Positions 16,801 to 26,090 of a DNA stretch of 57,840 nucleotides are shown here, one piece after another. The position numbers and the translations under genes are program-made. The stretch comes from Pseudomonadota bacterium (GTDB lineage: Bacteria; Myxococcota_A; Polyangia; Haliangiales; Haliangiaceae). Position 1 is the stretch's first letter. Every line of letters begins with the position of its first letter. The notes beneath the pieces are model-generated. The model did no database searches. It was not told the DNA's origin and saw only the letters and a list, made by a program, of their open reading frames with translations. The stretch is taken from contig JAKSDA010000333.1 of NCBI GenBank assembly GCA_022360315.1, forward strand, positions 1 to 57,840. The letters run 5' to 3'.

Positions 16801-19176
16801 ATGATGAAACCGATCCGACGTGTCGCAGTGCTCGGAGCTGGCGTCATGGGCGGTGGAATTGCCGCTCACGTTGCCAACGCCGGCTTACCAGTGTTGCTTC
16901 TCGACATAGTTCCGCCCAAGCTCTCGGAGCAAGGGAGCGGACGCGACGACAAAGCTGCGCGCAACAGTGTGGCCGCCACGGCACTCAAAACGATGCTCAA
17001 GGCAAAACCCGCGCCGTTTTTTCACAACGGCCACGCCCGACTGGTGTCGGTGGGCAATCTGGAAGACGACCTGGAGCGAGCTGCCGAGTGTGATCTCATT
17101 GTCGAGGCGATTATCGAGAAGCTCGACATCAAGCGTGCTTTGTTCGAGCGATTGGAGGCGATCTTGCCGGCCGACACCATCGTGGCCTCGAACACCTCGG
17201 GCCTGCGCCTGGCCGACATGATCGGCGGTCGTTCTGAGAAATTCCGCAAGAATTTCTTGATCACACATTTTTTTAATCCGCCGCGGTATATGAAGCTGCT
17301 CGAAATTGTCGCCGGTCCGGACACCGATCCAGAGATCATCGACCGGCTGACTCATTTTGGCCGGGAAGTTTTGGGCAAGGGCATCGTGAATGCCAAGGAC
17401 ACGCCCAACTTCGTGGCCAACCGGATCGGCACCCACAGCAGCATGGTGGCGATGCACCTGATGCTGGAGATGGGTCTCGCGCCCGAGGATGTAGACGCAA
17501 TCACCGGCGAGCCCATGGGGCACCCCAAGAGTGCCACATTTCGCACCGGGGACCTGGTCGGGCTCGACACCCTGGCCCACGTGGTCGACAATTGCCACGA
17601 AGCGCTCACCGAAGACGAGGAGCGGGAGATCTTCGTCGTCCCCGACTATGTGCGCACCATGATCGAGCGCAACCAGCTGGGCCAGAAAACCAAGGGGGGA
17701 TTCTATCGCAAGGGCAAGGACGGTATCGCAACGCTCGACCCCAAAACCGGCGAGTACCGACCGCGTGGTGGCGACTCTGCCATCAAGAAGGAGTGCAAGG
17801 CGCTGGGCAAAGTGAGCGACGTCCGCGAACGCGTGCGCAAACTGGTCGCGACTGAGGGCGTGGTCGGCGAGTATGCGTGGAAAACGATCTCGCGGTCCCT
17901 GGCCTATTCGGCGCGCCGTATCGGCGAGATCTGCGACGACGTGGTTGCCATCGATAACGGCATGAAATGGGGCTACAATTGGGAGCTGGGCCCATTCGAG
18001 ACCTGGGACGCCCTGGGTTTTGCCGACACGGTCAAGCGCATGCAGGACGACGGCGTAGACCTGCCCAAATCGATCCTGGCCATGCGCGACGCCGGGGTCG
18101 AAAAATTCTACGACGGCGCTCGAGTGTACGACGTCGCCAAGGGCGATTATGTCGCCCTTGGCCGCGATCCTCGCGAAGCTTCTCTCACGGTCATGCGGCG
18201 CGGCGATGGGCCGGTCTTGAAGAACGGCGGCGCCGAGGCCTGGGATCTGGGCGACGGAGTCCTGGGTGTGACATTCAAGACCAAGTCCAACAGCCTCGAG
18301 CCCGACGCCGTACAAATGTTGTTCGACGCAGTCGAACGCGCCGAGAGGGAATTCCGCGGGATGCTCATCTACAACCGCGGCGACCATTTCTCGGTCGGCG
18401 CCAATCTATTCCTGGTGGTCATGGGGGCCCAGCAAAAGAAGTGGGACCAGATACGCCAGATGGTCGGGACGTTTCAGAGCGCCATGCAGCGCATAAAATA
18501 CTCGACAATACCGGTCGTGGCGGCGCCTTATGGAATGACGTTGGGTGGCGGGCTCGAATTGTGCCTGGGTTGCGACGAGGTGCAGGCGGCGGCCGAGACC
18601 TACGCCGGCCTGGTCGAGGTCGGTGTCGGGCTCATACCGGGGGGATGTGGCAACATGGCGCTGTTGTGGCGCGCCCTCGAGAACATTCCCGCCGGGGTGG
18701 AGTACGACGTGTATCCCTACGTCACTCAGGTGTTCAAGAACATCGCCCTGGCCGACGTTGCGACCAGCGCCGGCATGGCCAAGGAAAAGGGCTATTTCCG
18801 GTCCACCGATGGTGTGTCGTTCGACCGGGCCAGGCAGCTCTACGAGGCCAAAGAGCGGGTGATTGGCCTGGCCGAAACCGGCTATCACCCGCCGATTCCG
18901 CGTGCTTACAAGCTGCCCGGCGAAAGTGGTATAGCCACCCTCGAGATGATGGTCAGGACTCTGGTAGCGGGCGGTTATGCCACCGAACACGACGCCCTGA
19001 TCGCGGGCCAGCTGGCCGGGGTCCTGTGCGGTGGTGTATCCGGTGCCAGCCACGAGGTTACTGAAGAGGAGATGCTCGAACTCGAACGCGAGGCCTTCGT
19101 CAGTCTATGTGGTGAGCCCAAGAGCCAGGAGCGCATGCAACACATGCTCATGAAGAACAAACCCCTGCGTAACTAA
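16801..19176 (+). CDS. fadN: 3-hydroxyacyl-CoA dehydrogenase/enoyl-CoA hydratase (FadN type)
   Basis: A 791-aa multifunctional beta-oxidation enzyme starting at ATG 16801 (a second ATG is at 16804). The order is FadN-like: an N-terminal NAD-binding 3HCDH domain (GAGVMGGGIAAH near 13-24, NTSGL, THFFNPP), then the 3HCDH C-terminal domain, then a C-terminal enoyl-CoA hydratase (TLGGGLELCLGCD and VEVGVGLIPGG around 580-620). FadB/FadJ has the opposite order. It hydrates enoyl-CoA and oxidises 3-hydroxyacyl-CoA. The thiolase follows 33 bases later, completing the cycle. Confidence 0.92.
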   Translation: MMKPIRRVAVLGAGVMGGGIAAHVANAGLPVLLLDIVPPKLSEQGSGRDDKAARNSVAATALKTMLKAKPAPFFHNGHARLVSVGNLEDDLERAAECDLIVEAIIEKLDIKRALFERLEAILPADTIVASNTSGLRLADMIGGRSEKFRKNFLITHFFNPPRYMKLLEIVAGPDTDPEIIDRLTHFGREVLGKGIVNAKDTPNFVANRIGTHSSMVAMHLMLEMGLAPEDVDAITGEPMGHPKSATFRTGDLVGLDTLAHVVDNCHEALTEDEEREIFVVPDYVRTMIERNQLGQKTKGGFYRKGKDGIATLDPKTGEYRPRGGDSAIKKECKALGKVSDVRERVRKLVATEGVVGEYAWKTISRSLAYSARRIGEICDDVVAIDNGMKWGYNWELGPFETWDALGFADTVKRMQDDGVDLPKSILAMRDAGVEKFYDGARVYDVAKGDYVALGRDPREASLTVMRRGDGPVLKNGGAEAWDLGDGVLGVTFKTKSNSLEPDAVQMLFDAVERAEREFRGMLIYNRGDHFSVGANLFLVVMGAQQKKWDQIRQMVGTFQSAMQRIKYSTIPVVAAPYGMTLGGGLELCLGCDEVQAAAETYAGLVEVGVGLIPGGCGNMALLWRALENIPAGVEYDVYPYVTQVFKNIALADVATSAGMAKEKGYFRSTDGVSFDRARQLYEAKERVIGLAETGYHPPIPRAYKLPGESGIATLEMMVRTLVAGGYATEHDALIAGQLAGVLCGGVSGASHEVTEEEMLELEREAFVSLCGEPKSQERMQHMLMKNKPLRN

Positions 19177-19209
19177 CAATCCGGAGGCGTCCGGACCAAG
19201 GAGACAGAC

Positions 19210-20379
19210 ATGGCAGACGTCATTATTGCAGAAGCAGTTCGCTCGGCGGTCGGCCGCGCCCACAAGGGCAGCCTGGCCCACAAGCGTCCCGACGACCTGG
19301 CCGGCGAGGTTATCCGCGGCCTCATGGAACGGGTTCCCCAGGTAAAGCCCGACATGGTCGATGATATCGTGCTCGGCTGCGCCATGCCCGAGGGCGAGCA
19401 AGGACTCAACGTGGCACGCCTGGCCGGTTTGCTCGGCGGTCTGCCCGAGGAGACCTCGGCCATGACCATCAACCGGTTCTGCTCGAGCGGCCTGCAGGCC
19501 ATTGCCATCGCCGCCGGGTCGGTGGCTTTTGGCCAGCACGGCATCGTCGTGGCCGGTGGAGTCGAATCCATGACCGCTGTGCCCATGACCGGCTTTCATC
19601 TCAGCGCATCGCCAGAGGTCATGAAAAAACACCCCAACGCACATACACCCATGGGTACCACAGCCGAAAACGTGGCCCAGCGATTCGAGATCACGCGGGA
19701 GGCGCAAGACGAATTTGCCTATCACAGCCAGATGAAAGCGAGCCAGGCGGTGGAGACCGGTCGGTTCAAGGATGAAATCGTCCCGGTTGAGGCGGTGTCC
19801 TACGCAAACGGCGAGCGCAAGACCCGGGTATTCGATACCGACGAGCAACCCAGGCCCGATACTACCCGCGAAGCGCTGGCCAAGCTCAAGCCGGCTTTTT
19901 CGCTGAAAGGCTCGGTCACTGCCGGCAACTCATCGCCTCTATCTGACGGTGCGGCCGCGTCCCTGGTGATGACCCGGGACAGGGCCGATCAACTCGGGAT
20001 CAAGCCATTGGGCTATTTCCGCGCCTTTACCACTGTGGGTGTGGATCCGGCCATAATGGGGATTGGCCCGGTTCCCGCGATTCGAAAACTGCTCGACAAA
20101 ACCGGCCTGAAACTCGACAATATCGATCTATTCGAGATCAATGAGGCTTTTGCCAGCCAGTCGGTTTATGTCAAGCAGGAACTCGGTCTGCCGGACGACA
20201 AGCTCAACGTGAACGGCGGAGCCATCGCCCTGGGTCATCCACTCGGCTGTACCGGTGCCAAGCTCACCGCAACTGCACTCTACGAGTTGCGGCGTCGCGG
20301 CGGCAAATATGCCATCGTGTCCATGTGCATCGGCGGCGGACAGGGTGCGGCCGGACTGTACGAGGCAATCGAATCGTAG
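19210..20379 (+). CDS. fadA: Acetyl-CoA acyltransferase (thiolase, FadA type)
   Basis: A 389-aa thiolase with a strong ribosome site AAGGAGA upstream of ATG 19210. The nucleophilic Cys lies in NRFCSSGLQA near residue 92, the His motif in GGAIALGHPLGCTGA near 340, and the second Cys in MCIGGGQGAAG near 375. It releases acetyl-CoA by thiolysis of 3-ketoacyl-CoA. It is co-transcribed with the FadN-type enzyme just upstream. Confidence 0.94.
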   Translation: MADVIIAEAVRSAVGRAHKGSLAHKRPDDLAGEVIRGLMERVPQVKPDMVDDIVLGCAMPEGEQGLNVARLAGLLGGLPEETSAMTINRFCSSGLQAIAIAAGSVAFGQHGIVVAGGVESMTAVPMTGFHLSASPEVMKKHPNAHTPMGTTAENVAQRFEITREAQDEFAYHSQMKASQAVETGRFKDEIVPVEAVSYANGERKTRVFDTDEQPRPDTTREALAKLKPAFSLKGSVTAGNSSPLSDGAAASLVMTRDRADQLGIKPLGYFRAFTTVGVDPAIMGIGPVPAIRKLLDKTGLKLDNIDLFEINEAFASQSVYVKQELGLPDDKLNVNGGAIALGHPLGCTGAKLTATALYELRRRGGKYAIVSMCIGGGQGAAGLYEAIES

Positions 20380-20465
20380 CAGGCCTGCGCCTTTCAGCGC
20401 ATCGGGCGACTTGCCGAGCGAGGCTGGCTTTGCCATAACTTCATTCAGTTTGATGAGAGCTCACG

Positions 20466-20861
20466 ATGAGTGGGTCGAAGAAGCGAAACAAGCGTAAGCC
20501 CGGCAAGGAAGACCAGGCGGGTGAGCCTGGCCAGGCTCATGATGCCGGCCAGCGCGGCCGTGAGCTGGCCGAAAAAGCCATCGAGAATGCCGACTCCGGG
20601 CTGGCCAAGGAGATCGAAAAGCTGAGTCCTGAAGAGGCGGCGGTATTTCTCCAGCTGGTAGAAAAAGCGTTCAAAAAGCGCCGCATACAGCTCATCGGCT
20701 ACGTCTTGGCCCTCTTTCTCATGGTCGGGGGCATGTTGAGCGCATTCCTGATCTACGCCCAGCGCGAGCCCGATCAGTTTCTCGGTTGGGTATTCCTGGT
20801 GCCTTTTACCCTGGTTGGTGCCGTGCTCCTTGCGTTTGGGCACTGGTCGCGCAAACTGTGA
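20466..20861 (+). CDS. Small two-pass membrane protein
   Basis: A 131-aa protein of unknown family. Residues 1-40 are very basic and polar (KKRNKRKPGKEDQ), 41-65 are amphipathic (EKLSPEEAAVFLQLVEKAF), and two hydrophobic helices follow (about 75-95 and 108-126), ending HWSRKL. The N-terminus is probably cytoplasmic. It follows the thiolase by 86 bases on the same strand and precedes a hydrolase, but a role in fatty-acid metabolism is not shown. Confidence 0.7.
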   Translation: MSGSKKRNKRKPGKEDQAGEPGQAHDAGQRGRELAEKAIENADSGLAKEIEKLSPEEAAVFLQLVEKAFKKRRIQLIGYVLALFLMVGGMLSAFLIYAQREPDQFLGWVFLVPFTLVGAVLLAFGHWSRKL

Positions 20862-20934
20862 GGCCAGTGGATCGGGCCGATTAAGTCCAGGCTTACATAC
20901 TTTACACACAACGGCGACCCCGACGACAATCACC

Positions 20935-21810
20935 ATGACGAGCGCTACGAAGCCCACAGCACGCACTATCGATCTGGCTACCGGCCTGCGCTATCACATG
21001 CTCGAATGGGATGCTGACAGTGATCATACCGTGATATTAGTTCATGGTTTTCTCGATCTGTCATGGGGCTGGCAAGCTGTGGTGGAATCGGGCCTGGCCG
21101 GGAAGTTTCACCTGGTCGCTCCGGACATGCGCGGCCATGGGGACAGCGATCGGGTCGGCCCGGGTGGTTACTACTATTTCATGGACTACGTGGCCGATCT
21201 GGCCGATCTGGCTGATCTGGTGAGTCGTTCGCGCCTATCGCTGGTCGGTCATTCGATGGGGGGCAGCATCTGTTCCTACTATGCGGGGAGTTTTCCCGAC
21301 CGCGTGACCAGGCTGGCATTGCTCGAGGGGTTGGGGCCGCCGGAAGAAACCATCGATATGCCCGGGCGGATACGCGGCTGGCTCAACGGCTGGAAGCGAG
21401 CCCGGCAGCGCGAGCCGGTGAGTTACGCCAACCTGGACGAAGCTGCTGCGCGGTTGTGCCAACACGATCGTTTGCTCGATCCAGTACTGGCCGAGTTCCT
21501 GGCTGAGCGCGGCACGGTGGCCACTGCCGATGGACGCTATCATTTCAAGCACGATCCGCTCCATGTAACCAGGGGACCCTATCCGTATCGAATCGACATG
21601 GCAGCCAGTCTTTGGAAGAATATCAACTGTCCAGTTCTTCTGGTCGAGGGCAGCAAGTCGATATTTCGCCACCACGCCGAACAAGTTGAACGGCGCTACG
21701 CTTATTTCCCGACCGGCAAGCGCGTGGTCATCGACGGAGCCGGCCACATGATGCAGCGCCACCGACCAGCCGAACTGGCCCGGCTACTGCGCGATTTTCT
21801 CGCCGAATAA
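20935..21810 (+). CDS. Alpha/beta hydrolase
   Basis: A 291-aa soluble hydrolase. ATG 20935 is preferred because earlier starts run into the membrane-protein gene. Motifs: LVHGFLDLSWGW (oxyanion HG), DMRGHGDS, nucleophile elbow GHSMGG (Ser near 104), a cap region at about 140-215, and the catalytic His in GAGHMMQRHRP. This resembles epoxide-hydrolase/haloalkane-type alpha/beta enzymes and acyl esterases. Substrate unknown. Confidence 0.85.
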   Translation: MTSATKPTARTIDLATGLRYHMLEWDADSDHTVILVHGFLDLSWGWQAVVESGLAGKFHLVAPDMRGHGDSDRVGPGGYYYFMDYVADLADLADLVSRSRLSLVGHSMGGSICSYYAGSFPDRVTRLALLEGLGPPEETIDMPGRIRGWLNGWKRARQREPVSYANLDEAAARLCQHDRLLDPVLAEFLAERGTVATADGRYHFKHDPLHVTRGPYPYRIDMAASLWKNINCPVLLVEGSKSIFRHHAEQVERRYAYFPTGKRVVIDGAGHMMQRHRPAELARLLRDFLAE

Positions 21811-21840
21811 GCCGAACCAGGGCCAGGGAGCATGCGCGTC

Positions 21841-23337
21841 CTACTCGGCTTGACTCTGAGCACTCTTGGCCGCGGCCAAACCATCCCTGGCAGCCCGGTT
21901 ATCGGGATCCAGACCGAGAGCTCGAGCAAAAGTCGTCGCCGCGGCATCGTGGCGTCCTGCAGCCAGATGAGCCTTGCCCAGCTTGACGAAAAATTCGGCG
22001 CGAGCCAGATTCTCATTCTGGCGCGGTGGACTATTGTCTCGCTCAGATGCAGAGGTACTCGACGGATTGGACTGAGACTCTTTGACCGGCCCTCCCTTGT
22101 CCGACTGCGAGTTGCCGGTCGCAAACGGGTCGAGCGGCTGCTCCTTCGCCGGTGGCTCTTTCACAACTGGCAGGGCTCTGGTCGCGAATGGATCGAGTGG
22201 CTGTTCTCTGCTCGGCTTCTCTCTTCCCGCCGACGAACTCCCGGCCGCAAATGGATCCAGCGGCTGCTCTTTGCTCGGCCGTTGCCCCGCGACTGGCTGA
22301 TCACCGGCCGCAAATGGATCGAGCGGCTGCTCGACTGCTGCGGATCTCGCCACACGCGCTGGCGGCGACGACTCTGCTGCGCTCGCAGCTGTCTTCGCCG
22401 GTGTAGATGTCGCGGGTTGCAGCTTGGACGCGGGAACATCGCTTTCGCCGCCGTTCAGTAAAGCCGCAGCAGCAGCTCGGACTTTGTCCACCTGAGACTG
22501 CGAAGATTGCACCGGGCGAGTGTCGCGCGAGCGAGAACGGCGCCGGCTGCGCGAGGAACGCTTGCGCGCGCGCCGCTTCCGGCTGTCTGAGACCATCGGA
22601 GCCGTTGAACGGTCCACGACGTCGTCTTGCACGACCGCCGGTACCGGTGACAGAGCTGGCCGCGGTTCGACCTCGCGCTCATCCGGCCGGTCGGCCGCGA
22701 TTGGGGTTTGCTCTCCTGGTGGGTCTGTCTCTGCAACCGTCTCTCGCGGCTGCATGGCGCGCGCTACACTCCAGCCTCCAATGAGTAGAGCAAGCGCGGC
22801 AGCGGCAAGCCACACAGCGCGATAACTGCGCCGAGCCGACATGAGGGGCTCGTCGTCATCGTACAGAAACTGCACGTTGGGCTCGTCGCTTCGCTCCTCT
22901 GGCTCGCTGGGCTCGGTGCCCTGGTAGTCGAGCTCGCCCGTCAACGAATCACTCCGGCGCACAACACTCGTCTCGGCAAACGACCCGTCAAGCGTGTCAT
23001 CAGAACCCCGCGGAGCCGGGACAATGCCTTGTATCCGAATCGTACGCTGATTATCCAGCGAATCACCCCGATCCCATTCGGCCCCAAATGACTCGGTAGA
23101 GGCCCTGGTCGACGACTCCGAGTCCGGACAGTTGTAGGGTTCAGTTGCCGCAGTCGCCACCTCGTATCGCTCTCGATCCTCAGTACTCCAACGGGCTTTC
23201 TTGAGCGGCTCCGCCCCAAAAAGCAACGTGGCAGCTGGGTCACTCGCTGCTCCGACAGGAGCCCCACACAATGGACAGAAACGCGCGCTGTCACCCTGGT
23301 AGTCGCGATAACAGGATCGACATGTATGCATCATCAC
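21841..23337 (-). CDS. Zinc-ribbon, single-TM protein with 21-residue repeats and C-terminal TPR
   Basis: A 498-aa modular protein. The N-terminus is a zinc ribbon (CRSC 6-9, CPLC 21-24). An acidic disordered stretch (60-170) leads to one membrane helix (174-192). A basic Arg/Ser segment (253-274) follows, then Ala/Pro-rich linker and four exact-length 21-residue repeats beginning EQPLDPFA (residues 336, 357, 378, 399) plus a degenerate fifth. The last 50 residues are a TPR-like helix pair (EFFVKLGKAHLAAGRHDAA...). Zinc-ribbon/TM/TPR proteins are common in Myxococcota envelopes. No enzymatic domain is visible. Confidence 0.75.
   Translation of the reverse strand: MMMHTCRSCYRDYQGDSARFCPLCGAPVGAASDPAATLLFGAEPLKKARWSTEDRERYEVATAATEPYNCPDSESSTRASTESFGAEWDRGDSLDNQRTIRIQGIVPAPRGSDDTLDGSFAETSVVRRSDSLTGELDYQGTEPSEPEERSDEPNVQFLYDDDEPLMSARRSYRAVWLAAAALALLIGGWSVARAMQPRETVAETDPPGEQTPIAADRPDEREVEPRPALSPVPAVVQDDVVDRSTAPMVSDSRKRRARKRSSRSRRRSRSRDTRPVQSSQSQVDKVRAAAAALLNGGESDVPASKLQPATSTPAKTAASAAESSPPARVARSAAVEQPLDPFAAGDQPVAGQRPSKEQPLDPFAAGSSSAGREKPSREQPLDPFATRALPVVKEPPAKEQPLDPFATGNSQSDKGGPVKESQSNPSSTSASERDNSPPRQNENLARAEFFVKLGKAHLAAGRHDAAATTFARALGLDPDNRAARDGLAAAKSAQSQAE
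22081..22332 (-). repeat. 63-bp in-frame tandem repeat, four units
   Basis: Four consecutive 63-bp units encode the 21-residue repeats starting EQPLDPFA[AT]. The first eight codons are nearly identical between units while the rest diverges (Pro/Lys/Ser rich), suggesting expansion by slippage with selection on the EQPLDPFA core. Confidence 0.85.
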
Positions 23338-24244
23338 ATTGTTGCGACAAGCAATTTAAATGCCCAATTCTCCCGCACTTTGATCTCAAGGGATTGCAAC
23401 CGCGAGGCAGACGGTCGCCAACAGGCGTTCACGCCCGCCGTCAACCATCTTTGGCGGCCCGCTCTGCTCGAGGCAGCCACCGTAGGGCCTCGGTGTACGT
23501 ACACTCGGTCGCTGACGACACGCCGTCGGAACTGGGACTGACTGCGCTGGGTCTCGGCATCAACGATGCCCAAACCCAGCATGGCCAGCCGCATGATGCC
23601 AAAACATCCGCCCGGACCCCACGGCTCAGTGGCGAACTCAACGCCTTCAAAGCACTCTGAGTAAGATGCGAACCCGGTCCATCGATGGGAATGAACCGGC
23701 GTAAGCCAGAAAACTGAACTCACTGATACCCTCACCCGGCCTTGTGCCGAATGAAAATGTCAATGGCAGATTGCCGCGACTCCGTAGAGCGGCGGCAAAG
23801 ACATGACCCGTAGAGTCGATCCCGGCGCGTCGAGTACGGTGAAACCAAGTATAACCCGCGATCAGCTGAATTTCAGAATTACACGGAACGCTGGGTTCCG
23901 TATCAACCGTGTCATGTGCTCCTCTGCAAACATTTCATCCACGGTTACACTCATGTGTCAGTGAGTAACAAAAACTACTCCCATTACCCACCATCGCTCA
24001 ACAGCACGCCAGGAGGTCCACGCGACAAGTCGAGCGATCCGACACCGACAATGAGATTATCGCCCAGCCATTCGGCGCGTAGCCTGGCTTGCTGACTTAA
24101 ATGGCTGTAATTAAAATATTTTTCCCCTGTCTGATGGCGCGTTTCCCGACCGCCGTGAAGAAGAGCTATCGATCGCCTTTGCGTTTCTTGCTGAGATCCG
24201 AACTTTCTATCTGCTAAAATGGTGTAGTCTGGGTAGCTGTTGAA

Positions 24245-24258
24245 ACTACATAAGTAGT
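24245..24258 (+). promoter_or_regulatory. ACTAC-N4-GTAGT inverted repeat upstream of pstS
   Basis: ACTACATAAGTAGT has the same half-sites and spacing as operator site 1 of the BlaI-type repressor at 1258-1271. It lies about 180 bases before the pstS start. Whether the repressor binds here is untested; no second site 22 bp away is seen. Confidence 0.4.
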
Positions 24259-24316
24259 CACCGTGATTTGCTGAGAAATATACTGAGGATGGCCTGCCTG
24301 CCGCACCAACTGCGTA

Positions 24317-24348
24317 TAATCATATAGATATCATCATTTTCCTATCAT
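24317..24348 (+). promoter_or_regulatory. Possible Pho-box-like direct repeats
   Basis: TAATCAT (24317-24323) and ATATCAT (24328-24334) are 7-mers 11 bp apart, the PhoB-box geometry, and CTATCAT follows at 24342-24348. They fit the TCAT half of CTGTCAT but not the CTG half, and the region is AT-rich, so chance is possible. Confidence 0.25.
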
Positions 24349-24436
24349 ATTGTATTTTTAAACACTTTTGACCTCAGCGAAGAATTCGTGGAAGATGGAC
24401 AATCCATTCATCTACACTAGCTCGGAAGGTTGTTAC

Positions 24437-25255
24437 ATGAGAAAAGCATTGGGTCTTGTCAGCTTGGTGGTCGCCGTGAGTGTGGGCGGATGTAAGGGTT
24501 CTGAATCGGAGCAAAAGAAGGTCGTGATTACCGGCTCGAGCACCGTGGCGCCAGTCATGCTGGAGATCGCGAAGCGCTTCGAGTCCAAAAACCCGGGGGT
24601 GCGGATCGACGTGCAGACAGGTGGTTCATCGCGGGGGATTGCCGATGCGCGCGAAGGGCGTGCCGACATCGGGATGATCTCGCGCAGCTTAAAGTCCACA
24701 GAATCCGATCTGAAAGGATTCGCCGTCGCGTACGATGGTATCTGCATAATCGTGCACAAATCCAACCCTATCAAGACGCTGACAGACGAACAGATCGTAA
24801 AGATCTACAAGGGCGAGGTCTCGAACTGGTCTGAAGTCGGCGGGTCTGATGCCAAAATCACGGTGGTCAACAAGGCGGAGGGGCGCTCGACCCTCGAGCT
24901 ATTCCTCAAGCACTTTGGCCTGAAGAACAAAGATATCAAGGCCGACGTGGTTATCGGCGACAACGAGCAGGGCGTCAAGACGGTAGCTGGTAATCCCAAT
25001 TCAGTGGGATACGTCTCGGTTGGCACCGCCGAGTACGATGCCAGCCAGGGCGTGGCGATCAAGCCGCTGCCCAGTCGAGGAGTCGAGGCGTCCACCAAGG
25101 CAGTGCTCGATGGACGTTTTCCACTGCGCCGTACGCTTCACGTGGTCACCAAAGGGGCGCCCCAGGGAGTTGTGAAAGATATTATCGATTTTGCCCAATC
25201 AGCCGAGGTTCATGATCTGATCCAAGGACAGTATTTTGTCCCTATCACTCCGTGA
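24437..25255 (+). CDS. pstS: Phosphate ABC transporter substrate-binding protein PstS
   Basis: A 272-aa phosphate-binding lipoprotein. ATG 24437 follows GGAAGG and gives a signal ending SVGGC; upstream in-frame starts lack this. The phosphate-loop motif TGSSTVAPV is near residue 33, and GGSSRGIADAREGRADIG and SRSLKSTE match the PstS family (PstS/PBP-like 2). It binds periplasmic phosphate for PstCAB. First gene of pstSCAB. No phoU, phoB or phoR is next to it. Confidence 0.95.
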   Translation: MRKALGLVSLVVAVSVGGCKGSESEQKKVVITGSSTVAPVMLEIAKRFESKNPGVRIDVQTGGSSRGIADAREGRADIGMISRSLKSTESDLKGFAVAYDGICIIVHKSNPIKTLTDEQIVKIYKGEVSNWSEVGGSDAKITVVNKAEGRSTLELFLKHFGLKNKDIKADVVIGDNEQGVKTVAGNPNSVGYVSVGTAEYDASQGVAIKPLPSRGVEASTKAVLDGRFPLRRTLHVVTKGAPQGVVKDIIDFAQSAEVHDLIQGQYFVPITP

Positions 25256-26090
25256 TCGCATTCTGGTCTGGAGTCTGCGCGGTGCAGCGCTGGTAGCAGG
25301 CGCGATCGTCGCACTGATCGTCGTGTTTCTCTTCATCGGGTCTTTCCCGGTGATGCGCGACGCCGGATTGGGTTCATTTTTTCTGGACGAAGCCTGGAGG
25401 CCGACCGAACAACTCTACAACCTCACGCCCATGCTGTGGGGCTCAATTCTGGTCACGATCGGAGCAGTCTCCCTGGCCACACCGCTGGCGGTGTTGTCAG
25501 CACTGTTCTGCCATTTCTACGCTCCGGCAGCCCTTGCCCGTATATACCGTCGTTTGATCGAACTTCTCGCCGGAATCCCATCCGTGGTCTACGGACTTTG
25601 GGGACTGATGGTGCTCGCACCGATGATCGGCCTCATCAGCGCGCCGGGTACAAGCTTATTGGCCGGCATCCTCATTTTGTCGATCATGATTCTGCCGACC
25701 ATTGCGATGCTGGCGGATGCTGCAATCAGCAATGTGCCGAGGTCGTTTATGTATGGCTGTGCAGCGCTGGGATTCTCTCGCTGGACGACCATACGACGTA
25801 TCGTACTACCGACCGCGCGCTCGGGATTGCTCACAGGGGTGATCATGGGAACTGGTCGCGCCATCGGAGAAACCATGGCTGTGCTTATGGTATGCGGCAA
25901 CGCAGTGAGAACACCTGGCAGTATCTTCGATTCGGTTCGCACCCTCACCGCAAACATCGCCCTGGAAATGGCCTATGCTACGGACAATCACCGCGCTTCG
26001 CTCTTCGTGAGCGGGCTCATCCTGACCGCGATTATCTTCGGCCTGGTAATGCTCGCCGAGGTCCTGAGCCGGGGACGCATCTATGGCTAA
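25236..26090 (+). CDS. pstC: Phosphate ABC transporter permease PstC
   Basis: A 284-aa inner-membrane permease with about six membrane helices and the EAA-type loop (AALGFSRWTTIRRIVLPTARSGLLTG). The best start is TTG 25236, with AAGGA seven bases upstream, overlapping the end of pstS by 20 bases. The FLDEAWRP and NLTPMLWGSI motifs mark the PstC branch. It forms the channel with PstA. Confidence 0.93.
   Translation: MSLSLRDRILVWSLRGAALVAGAIVALIVVFLFIGSFPVMRDAGLGSFFLDEAWRPTEQLYNLTPMLWGSILVTIGAVSLATPLAVLSALFCHFYAPAALARIYRRLIELLAGIPSVVYGLWGLMVLAPMIGLISAPGTSLLAGILILSIMILPTIAMLADAAISNVPRSFMYGCAALGFSRWTTIRRIVLPTARSGLLTGVIMGTGRAIGETMAVLMVCGNAVRTPGSIFDSVRTLTANIALEMAYATDNHRASLFVSGLILTAIIFGLVMLAEVLSRGRIYG

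Larger units (their letters stand above)
23338..24436. other. Long non-coding region upstream of pstS
   Basis: About 1.1 kb between the leftward zinc-ribbon/TPR gene and rightward pstS. Short open frames exist but none has a credible start, ribosome site or family resemblance. Base composition shifts from GC-rich to AT-rich after about 24050. The right part holds an ACTAC-N4-GTAGT inverted repeat at 24245 and a Pho-box-like repeat at 24317, listed separately. The left part (23340-24000) shows nothing I can name. Confidence 0.5.

Noticed and set aside
16885..18387. 500-codon open frame antisense to the FadN-type gene
   Set aside because: No recognisable family; mirrors the sense coding pattern.
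23271..23735. Short open frames upstream of pstS
   Set aside because: No ribosome site or family resemblance, and frames overlap on both strands.
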